Shown piece by piece: positions 1 to 8,800 of a DNA stretch of 40,242 nucleotides. Position 1 is the first letter of the stretch. Each line of letters begins with the position of its first letter. The DNA lies in assembly GCA_964392615.1 (NCBI GenBank), contig CAYMRB010000030.1, positions 1 to 40,242 on the forward strand, given 5' to 3'. The DNA is from CAYMRB01 sp964392615. GTDB taxonomy: Bacteria; Planctomycetota; UBA8108. Under the pieces are notes generated by a model. It made no database searches. It saw nothing but the letters and a program-made list of their open reading frames with translations, and had not been told where the DNA came from. The translations under genes and the position numbers were made by a program.

Positions 1-61
1 GGTTGCCTGTCCGCCGGACAACTCCGCCCAGCCCGGGGCCTTCCCGCCTTCCCCGGCTTCC

Positions 62-190
62 GCATTACTCCGGGTCTGGGTCTTCCGTGCATTACTCTGG
101 GTCGGGGCCTTCCCGGGTCGGGGCCTCCCCGCGCATTACTCTGGGTCGGGGCATCCCCGGGTCGGGGCATCCCCGGGTCGGGGCATCCCC
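62..190. repeat. Minisatellite: six 16-bp units with 10-bp spacers
   Basis: Three perfect back-to-back copies of GGGTCGGGGCATCCCC lie at 143-158, 159-174 and 175-190. Two copies with one or two differences lie at 99-114 and 115-130, and a more diverged one at 72-87. Before the units at 72, 99 and 143 sits a 10-bp spacer GCATTACTCY (62-71, 89-98, 133-142). The array therefore has a compound structure with 1, 2 and 3 units after successive spacers. No function can be read from it; it lies in non-coding DNA. Confidence 0.85.
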
Positions 191-206
191 CGCTTCCCGC
201 ACCGCC

Positions 207-236
207 TTGACAACGAATGACAAAGGACGTTATCAG
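207..236 (+). promoter_or_regulatory. Possible sigma70-type promoter for the dipeptidase gene
   Basis: A perfect TTGACA at 207-212 is followed after 18 nt by TATCAG at 231-236, which matches four of six positions of the -10 consensus. It lies in a locally AT-richer patch directly after the GC-rich minisatellite. The distance to the ATG at 398 implies a leader of about 155 nt. This is a pattern match only. Confidence 0.3.
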
Positions 237-397
237 TCTCTCGTCGAGAACGCCGGAAACGAGCCGATACCCCAGCGCCTGTTCCCGCGCTATCGGCTGC
301 AGCGCTGTCGACCCGGTATCGCGTCCCCGTAGCGGGCTCGTCTCGGGTTTTGCCGCCCTGCGGCGGTAGCCGCGGAGCGGCAAGACCCGAGAACGCC

Positions 398-1858
398 ATG
401 ACGATCGACCACCCCGCGACGCGAACGATCCTGGACTGGTTCGAGAAGATCAACGCGATCCCGCGCGGCTCCCGCAACGAGCGCGCGATATCGGACTGGC
501 TGATGGCCTGGGCCGCGGAGCGCGGCTTCGAGGCGCGCCGCGACGACGCGCTCAACGTCGTCGTCGTCGTGCCCGGTTCGGCGGGCCGCGAGAGCGCCGA
601 GACGGTGGTCCTGCAGGGCCACATGGACATGGTCTGCGAGAAGACGAAGGACTCGTCGCACGACTTCGCGAAGGACGCGATCCAGCTCGTGTACGGCGAC
701 GACGGCTGGCTGCGCGCCGACGGCACGACGCTCGGCGCGGACAACGGCATCGCGATCGCCATGGCGCTCACCGCGGCGACCGACGCCGAGCTGCCCCATC
801 CGCCGCTCGAGCTGCTGTTCACCGTCGACGAGGAGACCGGTCTGACGGGTGCCAACGCGCTCGAGCCGGGCTTCATCCGCGGCAAGGTCCTGCTCAACCT
901 CGACTCCGAGGACGAGGGCGTGTTTACCGTCGGCTGCGCCGGAGGGCGCGACACGCACCTGTCGCTGCCGATCGAGCGCGAGGCGGCCCCGGACGGCTAC
1001 GCTGCGTTCAAGGTCGTCGTCGGCGGCCTCAGGGGCGGTCACTCCGGCGTCGACATTCACGAGCAGCGGGGCAACGCTATCCGCGAGCTCGCCCGCGCGC
1101 TTCTCGCCGTGCTCGACGTGTGCGACGCGCGGCTCGTCTCGATCGACGGTGGAAGCGCGCACAACGCGATCCCGCGCGACGCCGAGGCGGTGGTGTTCCT
1201 CCCGACGAATGCGGCTGCTCGCGTCGGCGCACGGCTGTCGCAGCTCGACGCCGCGCTGAAGAGCGAGCTGAAGAACATCGATCCGGACGTCGCGGTGACG
1301 ATCGCGTCCGAAGCCGGCGTCGACGGGGCTGGCGCGTGGAGTGCGGCCTGCTCGGCTCGAGCGGTCCGCCTGGTCGCCGCGATCCCGCACGGCATCGACG
1401 CGATGTCGATCGACATCGACGGCCTCGTCGAGACGTCGGACAACCTCGCGACCGTTCGCACGACGGACGACGGCACGCTCGACGTGCTGACGAGTCAGAG
1501 AAGCTCCGTGATGGAGCGGCTCGACTTCCTCACGCATCGCATCGAGGCTGTTAGCCGACTCGCAGGAGCCGACGCTGTCAGCGAAGGCGGCTATCCGGCG
1601 TGGGAGCCGAACATGGACTCCGCGCTCCTCGAGCGGTGCAAGCGGACGTTCAGGGAGCGCTTCGGCAAGGATCCCGTCGTCGAGGTCATCCACGCGGGCC
1701 TCGAGTGCGGCATCATCGGCGACAAGAACCCGGGCATGGACATGATCTCGTTCGGCCCGACGATCCAGAACCCGCACTCGCCCGACGAGCAGATCGAGGT
1801 CGCGACGATCGGTCTGGTTTGGGACTTCCTGGCCGCGCTGCTCGCGTCGTACGAGTAG
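398..1858 (+). CDS. pepD: Cytosol non-specific dipeptidase (aminoacyl-histidine dipeptidase, M20 family)
   Basis: Zinc dipeptidase of the PepD/M20 family, expected to hydrolyse Xaa-His and other dipeptides in the cytoplasm. The start was set at ATG 398 because the homologous protein begins MTIDHPATRTILDWFEKINA; an in-frame upstream start at 350 would add 16 unlike residues. The product is 486 aa, the normal family length. Visible signatures are the metal-site motif QGHMDMV (H75, D77), LGADNGI (bridging D115), the DEETG block with the catalytic Glu pair (145-146), the dimerisation-domain motif GGLRGGHSGVDIH, and the C-terminal HAGLECGII and SFGPTIQNPHSPDE blocks. No signal peptide is present. 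It is followed after 18 bp by the sialidase-like gene, so co-transcription is possible, though no functional link is evident. Confidence 0.93.
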   Translation: MTIDHPATRTILDWFEKINAIPRGSRNERAISDWLMAWAAERGFEARRDDALNVVVVVPGSAGRESAETVVLQGHMDMVCEKTKDSSHDFAKDAIQLVYGDDGWLRADGTTLGADNGIAIAMALTAATDAELPHPPLELLFTVDEETGLTGANALEPGFIRGKVLLNLDSEDEGVFTVGCAGGRDTHLSLPIEREAAPDGYAAFKVVVGGLRGGHSGVDIHEQRGNAIRELARALLAVLDVCDARLVSIDGGSAHNAIPRDAEAVVFLPTNAAARVGARLSQLDAALKSELKNIDPDVAVTIASEAGVDGAGAWSAACSARAVRLVAAIPHGIDAMSIDIDGLVETSDNLATVRTTDDGTLDVLTSQRSSVMERLDFLTHRIEAVSRLAGADAVSEGGYPAWEPNMDSALLERCKRTFRERFGKDPVVEVIHAGLECGIIGDKNPGMDMISFGPTIQNPHSPDEQIEVATIGLVWDFLAALLASYE

Positions 1859-1876
1859 GTCGCCTCGGCACACACC

Positions 1877-3538
1877 ATGACACTCGACCTGCGACACGCT
1901 ACCGCCCTGCGAGCGTCGATCTGCGTTCTCCTCTCCTCCGTCGCGGCGGTGCCCACCGCGCTCGCGGCCGACGACCCGCCGCTGGTCCGCGTCGCCGGAC
2001 ACGGCTTCAGCGTGCAGGAGATCCGCGAAGACGGCATCGCCTTCGGCAACCGGCGGTACGTGTTCAAGGGCGTACCCGCCGCGATGCGGGGCTGGCAGTT
2101 CACGCGGCTCGACGGCGGCGTGCGCGCGAAGTTCACGGCGACGGCCGACGAGGCACGTGACCTGTTTATCGTCACGGCGTCGGGGCAAAAGGGAGTCGAT
2201 CTGCGCGGCTGGAAGGAGACCAGGACGACCCGGTTCCACTACACGGATGGCGGCAAGACGCGCCTGCACGTGTTCTCACGCCGGGTCGCGGCGGGCGACG
2301 CCGTCGCGATACCGCAAGGCAATTGGACCGGCGCCATGGTGGTCGCGCAGCGTATTCACGCCACGATTCGCACGCCAAAGGCCGATCTCTCGCTCGTTCC
2401 GGGAGTCGTCATCAGCCACTCGCCGATGTCGAGCGGTCGGTACATCGGCTCGCCGAGCATCGCCATCCTGCCGAACGGACGCTACGTCGCGTCGCACGAC
2501 TTCTTCGGGCCGCGGTCGGGCAACGATCGGCAAGGGGTGACGGCGGTATTCGGGTCAGCCGATCGGGGCGCGAACTGGCGCCGCATCGCGGTGATCCACG
2601 GCATGTTCTGGGGCACGCTCTTCGCACACCGCGACGCGCTGTACCTACTCGGAACGGAGAAGCGATACGGCGATGCCGTTATCCGTCGATCGCAGGACGG
2701 CGGCCGGACGTGGACGGCCGTGAAGGACGAGCGCACGGGCCGCCTTCTCGTCGGCAGGTATCACTGCGCACCCGTTCCGGTCGCGGTCCACGACGGTCGG
2801 ATCTGGCGCGGCATCGAGGACGCTCACGGCCCGGGCGGTTGGGGCAAGCACTTCCGCGCGTACATGATGTCGGCGCCGATCGATGCGGATCTGCTCGACA
2901 GCGCGAGCTGGACCGTCAGCAATCCCGTCGGTCGCGACGCGAGGTGGCTCGACGGCGAGTTTCACGGCTGGCTCGAGGGCAACGCCGTCGTCACGCGCGA
3001 CGGGCGCATCGTCGACATCTTGCGCGTCGATCGCGGCCATGAGGGCTCGCGGGCGGCGATCGTCGACATCAGCGCGGACGGCAGGCGGGCGACCTTCGAC
3101 GCGACGCGCGGGTTCATCGCGTTTCCCGGCGGCGCCAAGAAGTTCACGATCCGGTACGATTCGCGCTCCGAGCGCTATTGGTCGCTCGTGAGCATCGTGC
3201 CGCCGAAGTACTCCGACGTGAAAGCGGGCAGTGCCCGCAACACTTTGGCCCTCACGTGCTCGTCCGACCTGCGCTCGTGGGATGTGCGCTGCGTCCTGCT
3301 ATACCACTCCGATCCGGCGCGACACGGTTTTCAATACCCGGACTGGCTCTTCGACGGCGATGATATCGTCGCCGCGCTTCGCACCGCGTACGACGACGGC
3401 CTCGGCGGCGCGCGCAACGCACACGACGCGAACTTCCTTACGTTTCACCGTGTGCGCGCGTTTCGCACGTTGACCCCGGACGACTCGGTGGTCGATCCGG
3501 CGACGCTCGGCATCGGCAAGGTCGATGCTGACCAATAG
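1877..3538 (+). CDS. Exported sialidase-like (BNR/Asp-box) beta-propeller protein
   Basis: A 553-aa protein with an N-terminal signal peptide (about residues 1-30, ending in AVPTALAAD). Residues ~35-170 form a beta-rich region of unknown type. From ~180 onward the sequence resembles exo-alpha-sialidase-like six-bladed propellers. It has two Asp-box-like turns, SADRGANWRR and SQDGGRTWTA, and the SxSIAILPNGRYVASHD block common in planctomycete sialidase-family proteins. The canonical RIP arginine motif at the first blade is replaced by YIGSPSI, so true sialidase activity is doubtful. It could be another propeller-type glycan-active or glycan-binding protein. It ends 12 bp before the convergent GH95-like gene, which suggests a shared polysaccharide theme but not co-transcription. 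Confidence 0.75.
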   Translation: MTLDLRHATALRASICVLLSSVAAVPTALAADDPPLVRVAGHGFSVQEIREDGIAFGNRRYVFKGVPAAMRGWQFTRLDGGVRAKFTATADEARDLFIVTASGQKGVDLRGWKETRTTRFHYTDGGKTRLHVFSRRVAAGDAVAIPQGNWTGAMVVAQRIHATIRTPKADLSLVPGVVISHSPMSSGRYIGSPSIAILPNGRYVASHDFFGPRSGNDRQGVTAVFGSADRGANWRRIAVIHGMFWGTLFAHRDALYLLGTEKRYGDAVIRRSQDGGRTWTAVKDERTGRLLVGRYHCAPVPVAVHDGRIWRGIEDAHGPGGWGKHFRAYMMSAPIDADLLDSASWTVSNPVGRDARWLDGEFHGWLEGNAVVTRDGRIVDILRVDRGHEGSRAAIVDISADGRRATFDATRGFIAFPGGAKKFTIRYDSRSERYWSLVSIVPPKYSDVKAGSARNTLALTCSSDLRSWDVRCVLLYHSDPARHGFQYPDWLFDGDDIVAALRTAYDDGLGGARNAHDANFLTFHRVRAFRTLTPDDSVVDPATLGIGKVDADQ

Positions 3539-3550
3539 CGTCGGTCGAGA

Positions 3551-5734
3551 TCAACGGCGCGCGAACGAGATCCTCTGACCCGGCCGGGTCTCCAGGGTGA
3601 CCAGCCCTTGCTCGTCGACGGCGAGCTCGGTTCCGTTTGCCCTGATCGTGTCCCAAGGGCTCAGCAGCTGCAGCGTCCCGCCGACCGTCGAGGCGACTTC
3701 CAGCGTCACCACCTTGCCGTCCTTCTGCCGAGCGCTGACCAGGAAGCCCCCTTCGGCGCGCAGACGGGTGAAGCTGGCGTCCCTGTCGCCCGGCCAGCAG
3801 GGAAAGACCCTGATCCTGCGCCCGACGCTTTGCAGCAGGAACTCATCGATCAGCCCGACGATGCCGATCATCTCTCCCATGAAGGTCCCGTGCTGGTGAC
3901 CCTTCCACTGGAACAGGCCGTTGGGCAGCTCGCGGGACGCGAACCACTTCTTCGCATCCGACACGGCTTCGGGCATCGAGAGCCGAGCTTTGGCGATGTT
4001 GAACATCACGTGCGAGTTGTTGCCGTTGAACCGGGTTGCCCGGATGGTACGCCGGAACAGCTCCTTGGTGGGTTCCGGTGAGAACCACGTCACGTGGTCG
4101 CAGGGAAACACGGGAGTCGCCGGAACGGTGATATTGTGGACGGCGATGTGGCCTCCGCCTTCCCAGTCGACGACGATCTCCTCACCCTGGTGCACGGTGG
4201 TCGGGTAGTCGCCCAACAGGTCCACGTACTTCCGGCACTGCGCAGCCAGATCGGCATCCCTCTTCAACTCGCCGGCCGCCTGGGTGAACGCGTCGAAGGT
4301 GTAGCGCGCGTAGGCCATGTCGAATGGACAGTTGGCGATGCCCATCGGACCGTGCTCGGGGCTGTAGGAAGGACCGAGGAGGATCTTGCCCTGCGCGTCC
4401 TTCTTGCACCGCTCCATGAAACCGACGTAGAAGCGGGCCCCTTCGCGCAAGGTCGGGTAGATCTTGTCCTCCAGGTACCGGGGATCCGGATCGCAGAGGT
4501 GCTTGTGCCACAGGCTCTGGATCGTCATGCCGACGAGTCCGATCGTCAGGCCCCACGGGTTCATGGACATCTGCCGCTTGTTGCGACTCTTGCAGACGGC
4601 CGGATCCGGCTCGTGCAGGAAGGAGCTGATCGGGAAGAACACTCCGTCGATGCCGTAGGTCTCCTTCGCCAGCCACTTGAAGCGGGGGAGCATGCCATTC
4701 ACGTAGGCGATCCACGGATCGGCCAGCTCGGGGTGGTTTGCCGCCGGCAGCGGCCAAAACGCCTGCCACGAGTTGTAATTGTGATGGTAGTCCGCGTGCC
4801 AGGGCGTGGCGTCGGTCGCCAAGGGTGGCATGAGGCCCACCGGGGCCGTTCCTGGCTTGCAAACCGTCTTGGCGAAATAGAGCACTCTGTACCACCAGCG
4901 CTGGATCTCCGGGTCGGCCAGCTCGATACCGCTTCGCGACCAGAAGGCGCCCCAAGCTCGCTCGTGCTCGGCGACCAGCCCTGCCACTTCTTGCTCGATT
5001 GTCCTGCGGGCCAGGCCGATCGCGTTCTCGCGGACATCGCCGGCTTCGATGTCGTGCGAGGTCACGAGCGACACGGCCTTCAGGTCGCCCTTGGTGGCCA
5101 CGGCCAGCGCATAGGACATGCCGGCGTAGTCGACGTCGCCCGGAAGCTCCATGTGCAACCACTTCACCCCGTCCGTCTCGCCCGTTCGAGCGGCAGGCAG
5201 GGTCGGCGCGGCGATGGGCTCCAGGGTCGCCGGACCCGGTCCGCGAATCAGCACGACATTGCGGTCCGCCAGGGCACGAATCGTCGCTTCCGACCGGCCC
5301 GGCGATGCGATCGTCACCACGCCCCGTCGCAAGTCCAGCGAACCCTTCGCTCCGGGAGGCGACGGCGAGCCCAGTCGCACAGCCGCCGCGCAGCGCGGCT
5401 GGGGATAGGCCAGCTTGTAGCTGGGAGGGGCGCCCTTCGGTCCGGTGACCTTGCCCGTCGCGATGTCCACCTTCGGCAGCGGACCGTCCTTTGACGTATC
5501 GACGCGGGCGTCCCAGATGTCGTTCTTGGTCACGCGCAGCGTGAGCACGCCGTCGCGTTTCCAGACGATGCCGTACAGGTCGCCGTTGCCGACGATCAGG
5601 CTGTCGCGCTGTCCGTTGCTCATGGACGGCACCTCGACCCGGGCGTCGTCCAAAGCCTGCGGAAACGGAACGGTCTCAGCCATCCCGATCGTGCAACACA
5701 ACAAGCCCACGAGACCGATCCGACCGACTTTCAT
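3551..5734 (-). CDS. Exported GH95-like glycoside hydrolase
   Basis: A 727-aa protein with a signal peptide (about 1-19, ...CTIGMAE). The N-terminal part (~30-270) has the GNGDLYG and LRVTKNDIWD blocks that open GH95-type enzymes (alpha-L-fucosidase/galactosidase family), where the equivalent reads PxGNGxLGAMV. An alpha/alpha barrel follows (~275-640), then a C-terminal beta domain (~640-727). The barrel carries DYHHNYNSW (N319, N321, like the catalytic Asn pair of GH95) and SYSPEHG (E460, like the general acid). Where GH95 has the base-activating Asp in an IDGNFG motif, this protein reads QHGTFMG with His615, so the exact reaction is uncertain. A ribosome-binding sequence (AGGGACGAGG) precedes the ATG. 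The family call is by motif memory, not by search. Confidence 0.72.
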   Translation of the reverse strand: MKVGRIGLVGLLCCTIGMAETVPFPQALDDARVEVPSMSNGQRDSLIVGNGDLYGIVWKRDGVLTLRVTKNDIWDARVDTSKDGPLPKVDIATGKVTGPKGAPPSYKLAYPQPRCAAAVRLGSPSPPGAKGSLDLRRGVVTIASPGRSEATIRALADRNVVLIRGPGPATLEPIAAPTLPAARTGETDGVKWLHMELPGDVDYAGMSYALAVATKGDLKAVSLVTSHDIEAGDVRENAIGLARRTIEQEVAGLVAEHERAWGAFWSRSGIELADPEIQRWWYRVLYFAKTVCKPGTAPVGLMPPLATDATPWHADYHHNYNSWQAFWPLPAANHPELADPWIAYVNGMLPRFKWLAKETYGIDGVFFPISSFLHEPDPAVCKSRNKRQMSMNPWGLTIGLVGMTIQSLWHKHLCDPDPRYLEDKIYPTLREGARFYVGFMERCKKDAQGKILLGPSYSPEHGPMGIANCPFDMAYARYTFDAFTQAAGELKRDADLAAQCRKYVDLLGDYPTTVHQGEEIVVDWEGGGHIAVHNITVPATPVFPCDHVTWFSPEPTKELFRRTIRATRFNGNNSHVMFNIAKARLSMPEAVSDAKKWFASRELPNGLFQWKGHQHGTFMGEMIGIVGLIDEFLLQSVGRRIRVFPCWPGDRDASFTRLRAEGGFLVSARQKDGKVVTLEVASTVGGTLQLLSPWDTIRANGTELAVDEQGLVTLETRPGQRISFARR

Positions 5735-5868
5735 ATCCTCGTCCCTTCGCAGTATCGCAAGCCTCGCGCCCGGAGCCCGACACGGAGTGGATGGGAAAGT
5801 GCGAGGTGACGCAGCAGCAGCAGCGTCGCCTCGGCACCGAGTCCCGCGCCGCGGAGGCGGGGCGCTAT

Positions 5869-8800
5869 CTACTCACACGTGTCGGCGAGGTCGCCGCAGT
5901 TCAAACCGTCAACGGTCCCATCCATACCACAATCGGTCGCCAGATACAGGCCGGTCGTCGGAGTCGGCGGCGCCGGATCGATGCCGCCCTGGAAGAGCCA
6001 GCCGAGCACGCGCACCGCGTCGGTCACGGCGAGGTCGCCGCTGTCGTCGGCGTCCGCCGCGTCGAGGCAGGGTGGCGTCCCGCCGCCCGTGAACAGGAAG
6101 TTGAGGATCTGCACCGCGTCCGTGAGCTCGACCCGACTGTTCGAGTCGGAGTCGCCGCGCACGAAGCGCTCGGGGATCTGGCCGCCGCGCGAGAACTCGA
6201 ACGTGCCCGCAGCGAATTGGTTCGGCGGGCCTCCGTCGACGACGTCGGGGAACGAGCCGGGCGTCGCTGCGTCGCCGTAGCGTGACGTGCCGACGAAGCG
6301 GATCGCACAACCCGCGCTGTCGGTCGTCAGGCCGAAGTCATTGCCGGGGCCGCCGGTGTTGGCCAGCTGCTCTCCGACGCCGTAGCCCGCCGCGACCATC
6401 GTGCCCTGGAAGCCTGCCGGTAGCGCCAGCGGCGGGTCGAGGTCCTTGAAGCGGCTACCGCCGATGAGCGTGCCGGGATCGTCCGGGGAGAACTCGAGGC
6501 GCGCGAGCTCCTCCTGCATGACGCGGTCGTACACGTGGGCCGTCAACGGCAGGTTGAGACCGTCCGACCCGTCGTCGAACACGCCGAGCCGCTCGACGAG
6601 GATGCCCTCCTCGACGTCGAAGTCCATGCCGAGCGAGCCCGCGAAGGCCTGGTTGCCGAGCGTCCCCTCCGGAACGACGTACGCGATCGCGCCGGCCGAA
6701 GGCGGCAGCGTGTCGCGGTCTTCGTACTCGAACGTGCCCGCGGCGTATGCGGCGGTTCCGGCCGTCTCGACGAACGGGAACGCGCCGGCAACGTCTCGGC
6801 GCGAGCGGCGGAACGACAGCGAGCACGGGCCGGGATCGATCGTCGTGCCCACGTTGACGCCGACGCGGTCGGCCGCGCTGAAGCCCTCGGCGACGATGCT
6901 GCCCTGGAAGCCTGCCAGCAGATCGACCGGATCGTCGAGATCGAGGAAGCGACTGCCGCCGATCAGACCGCCCGGATCGCCAGCCGAGAACGCCTGCTCC
7001 GCGACGACGGCTTGCGTGTCGCGATCGTAGAGGATGACGCGCAGCTCTCCGACCAGACCATCGCCACCGTCGTCGAACACGCCGAGCCGCGTGACGAGGA
7101 CATCGGCGTCCACTCGGAAGTCGAGTCCGAACGCGTCCGGCGAGTCGAGGTTGCCGAGCGTCGCCGTCGGCGTGCGGTAGGCAATGTGACGTCCCTCGAC
7201 CACGGCGCCCGGTGTCGCGCAGGCCGTCGGCGAGTCGTCGCTCTCCTGATCGTCCGCAGCGACGGCGCGCACGCGGTAGCACACGTCGACGCCGTTCGTG
7301 ACGTCATCGTCGCGGTACTCGGTCGCCGTCGGCTGTGCGATCTCCTCGAAGGCCGCGCCGTCCACCGAGCGGAAGACTCTGTAGCTCACCGCGGGATTCT
7401 GACCGGCCGACGCGCTCCAGCCGAGCAGCACCTCGCCGTCGCCCGCGGCGATCGTCAGGCCGCTCGGTGGCGTCGGCGGCAACAGCACCGGGCCGTCGAA
7501 CGGCTCGAACTCGAACGTCCCCGCGGCGTAGCGGTTCGCCGGCCCCGGATCCACGGTCGCGGGATACGAGCCCGCATCTCCCCAGCGACCGCCGCCGACG
7601 AACTCGATCAGGCAGCCTCCGTCGTCGGTCGTCCACGTGATCGGAATCGCGCCTCCGTTGGGGAGCAAATCGCCGGCGCCGTAGCCCTCGGCGACGATGC
7701 TGCCGCGGAAGCCGGCGGGAAGCGCGAGCGGATCGTCGAGCTCCTTGAGGCGGCTACCGCCGATGAGCTCGCCCGGGTCTTCCGGCGTGAACTCGAGCCG
7801 CGCAAGCGATGTCTGCGTGTCCCGGTCGTACACGTACGCGGTCAGCGTCGCGGGCAGGCCGTCGGACCCGTCGTCGCAGACTCCGAGGCTCAGGATCGCG
7901 ATGCTCTCGCGGACGTTGAAGTCCATACCCAGCGAGCCGCCGAACGCCTGGTTGCCGACCGTACCTTCGGGAACGATGTGCGCGATGCCGCCGGTCGCCG
8001 GGACGTCGGGCGGCGTCACCGGGCCGAACTCGAACGTTCCCGCCGCGTACGGGTCGATGAACTGCGAGTTGTTCGCGTTGGTCGGAAAGCCTCCTGCGGC
8101 GCCCCAGCGCGATCCGGCGAAGTGGATCGAGCAGTCGGCGCCCTCGGTTTCGAGCCCGAGGGGCGCGACGTCCTGATTGCCCAGACGCTCGATCGCGTCC
8201 CCGTCCTCGCCGTAGCCTTCCGCAACGATGGTCGCTCGGGCTCCGGCCGACAAGAGTATGGCCGCCGGCAGATCCTTGAACCGACTGCCGTCGATGAGCT
8301 CGCCGGGATCTTCCGGCGTGAACTCGACGCTCACCAGCTCGCTCTCGCTGTCGCGATTCCATAGCCGCGCCGTGATCGGTCGCGCGAGTCCGTCCTGTCC
8401 GTCGTCGAAGACGCCGATGCGCGTGATCACGATGTCGGTACGGACGTCGAAGTCGAGCCCGGCGGCGCCGCCGAACGGCTGGTTGCCGACCGCGAGCGAG
8501 GGCACGCGATACGCGACGAACAGATTCTCCGGCACGTCGACGACGAGCGGCGTCTCGCACACCTCGTTCGAGCTGACGCTCTCGAGTCCGCTCGCCGCGG
8601 CGGCGCGCACGACGAAGCACGCTTCGACGCCGACCTGCAGGTCCGCGACGACGAACGACGTTCCCGTCACCTGGGTCGGGTTGATCCGGCGTTGTGCGCC
8701 GGGCCTCGTCTGATAGACGTTGTAGCCGACCGCGCCGCCGCCGCCGGAGGTCCAGCTCAGGCGTACGCGATCACCGCCTTGCAGCGCAGCGCTCAGATCG

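Larger units (their letters stand above)
1..397. other. Non-coding stretch upstream of the dipeptidase gene
   Basis: No convincing gene is seen here. The open frames crossing it encode low-complexity Pro/Gly/Arg/Ser strings produced by the tandem repeat. The left part (62-190) holds the minisatellite and the right part holds a possible promoter (207-236). The stretch from about 240 to 397 would be a long leader for the dipeptidase gene, with no recognised riboswitch. An upstream gene could end just outside the window. Confidence 0.6.

Noticed and set aside
3..332. Plus-strand frame across the minisatellite
   Set aside because: Repeated GSG/RVGASP strings come from the tandem DNA repeat; no ribosome-binding site or homology signal.
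136..954. Minus-strand open frame of 272 codons
   Set aside because: Ser/Pro/Ala-rich shadow of pepD and of the minisatellite, with no recognisable domain.
290..2269. Long minus-strand open frame (659 codons) opposite the dipeptidase gene
   Set aside because: Arg/Asp/Val-rich composition without motifs; it mirrors the codon bias of pepD on the other strand.
4094..5494. Plus-strand open frame opposite the GH95-like gene
   Set aside because: Low-complexity shadow; the minus frame has the signal peptide and catalytic blocks.
5812..5823. Four CAG repeats between the GH95-like and R-module genes
   Set aside because: Too short to be more than chance in this composition.
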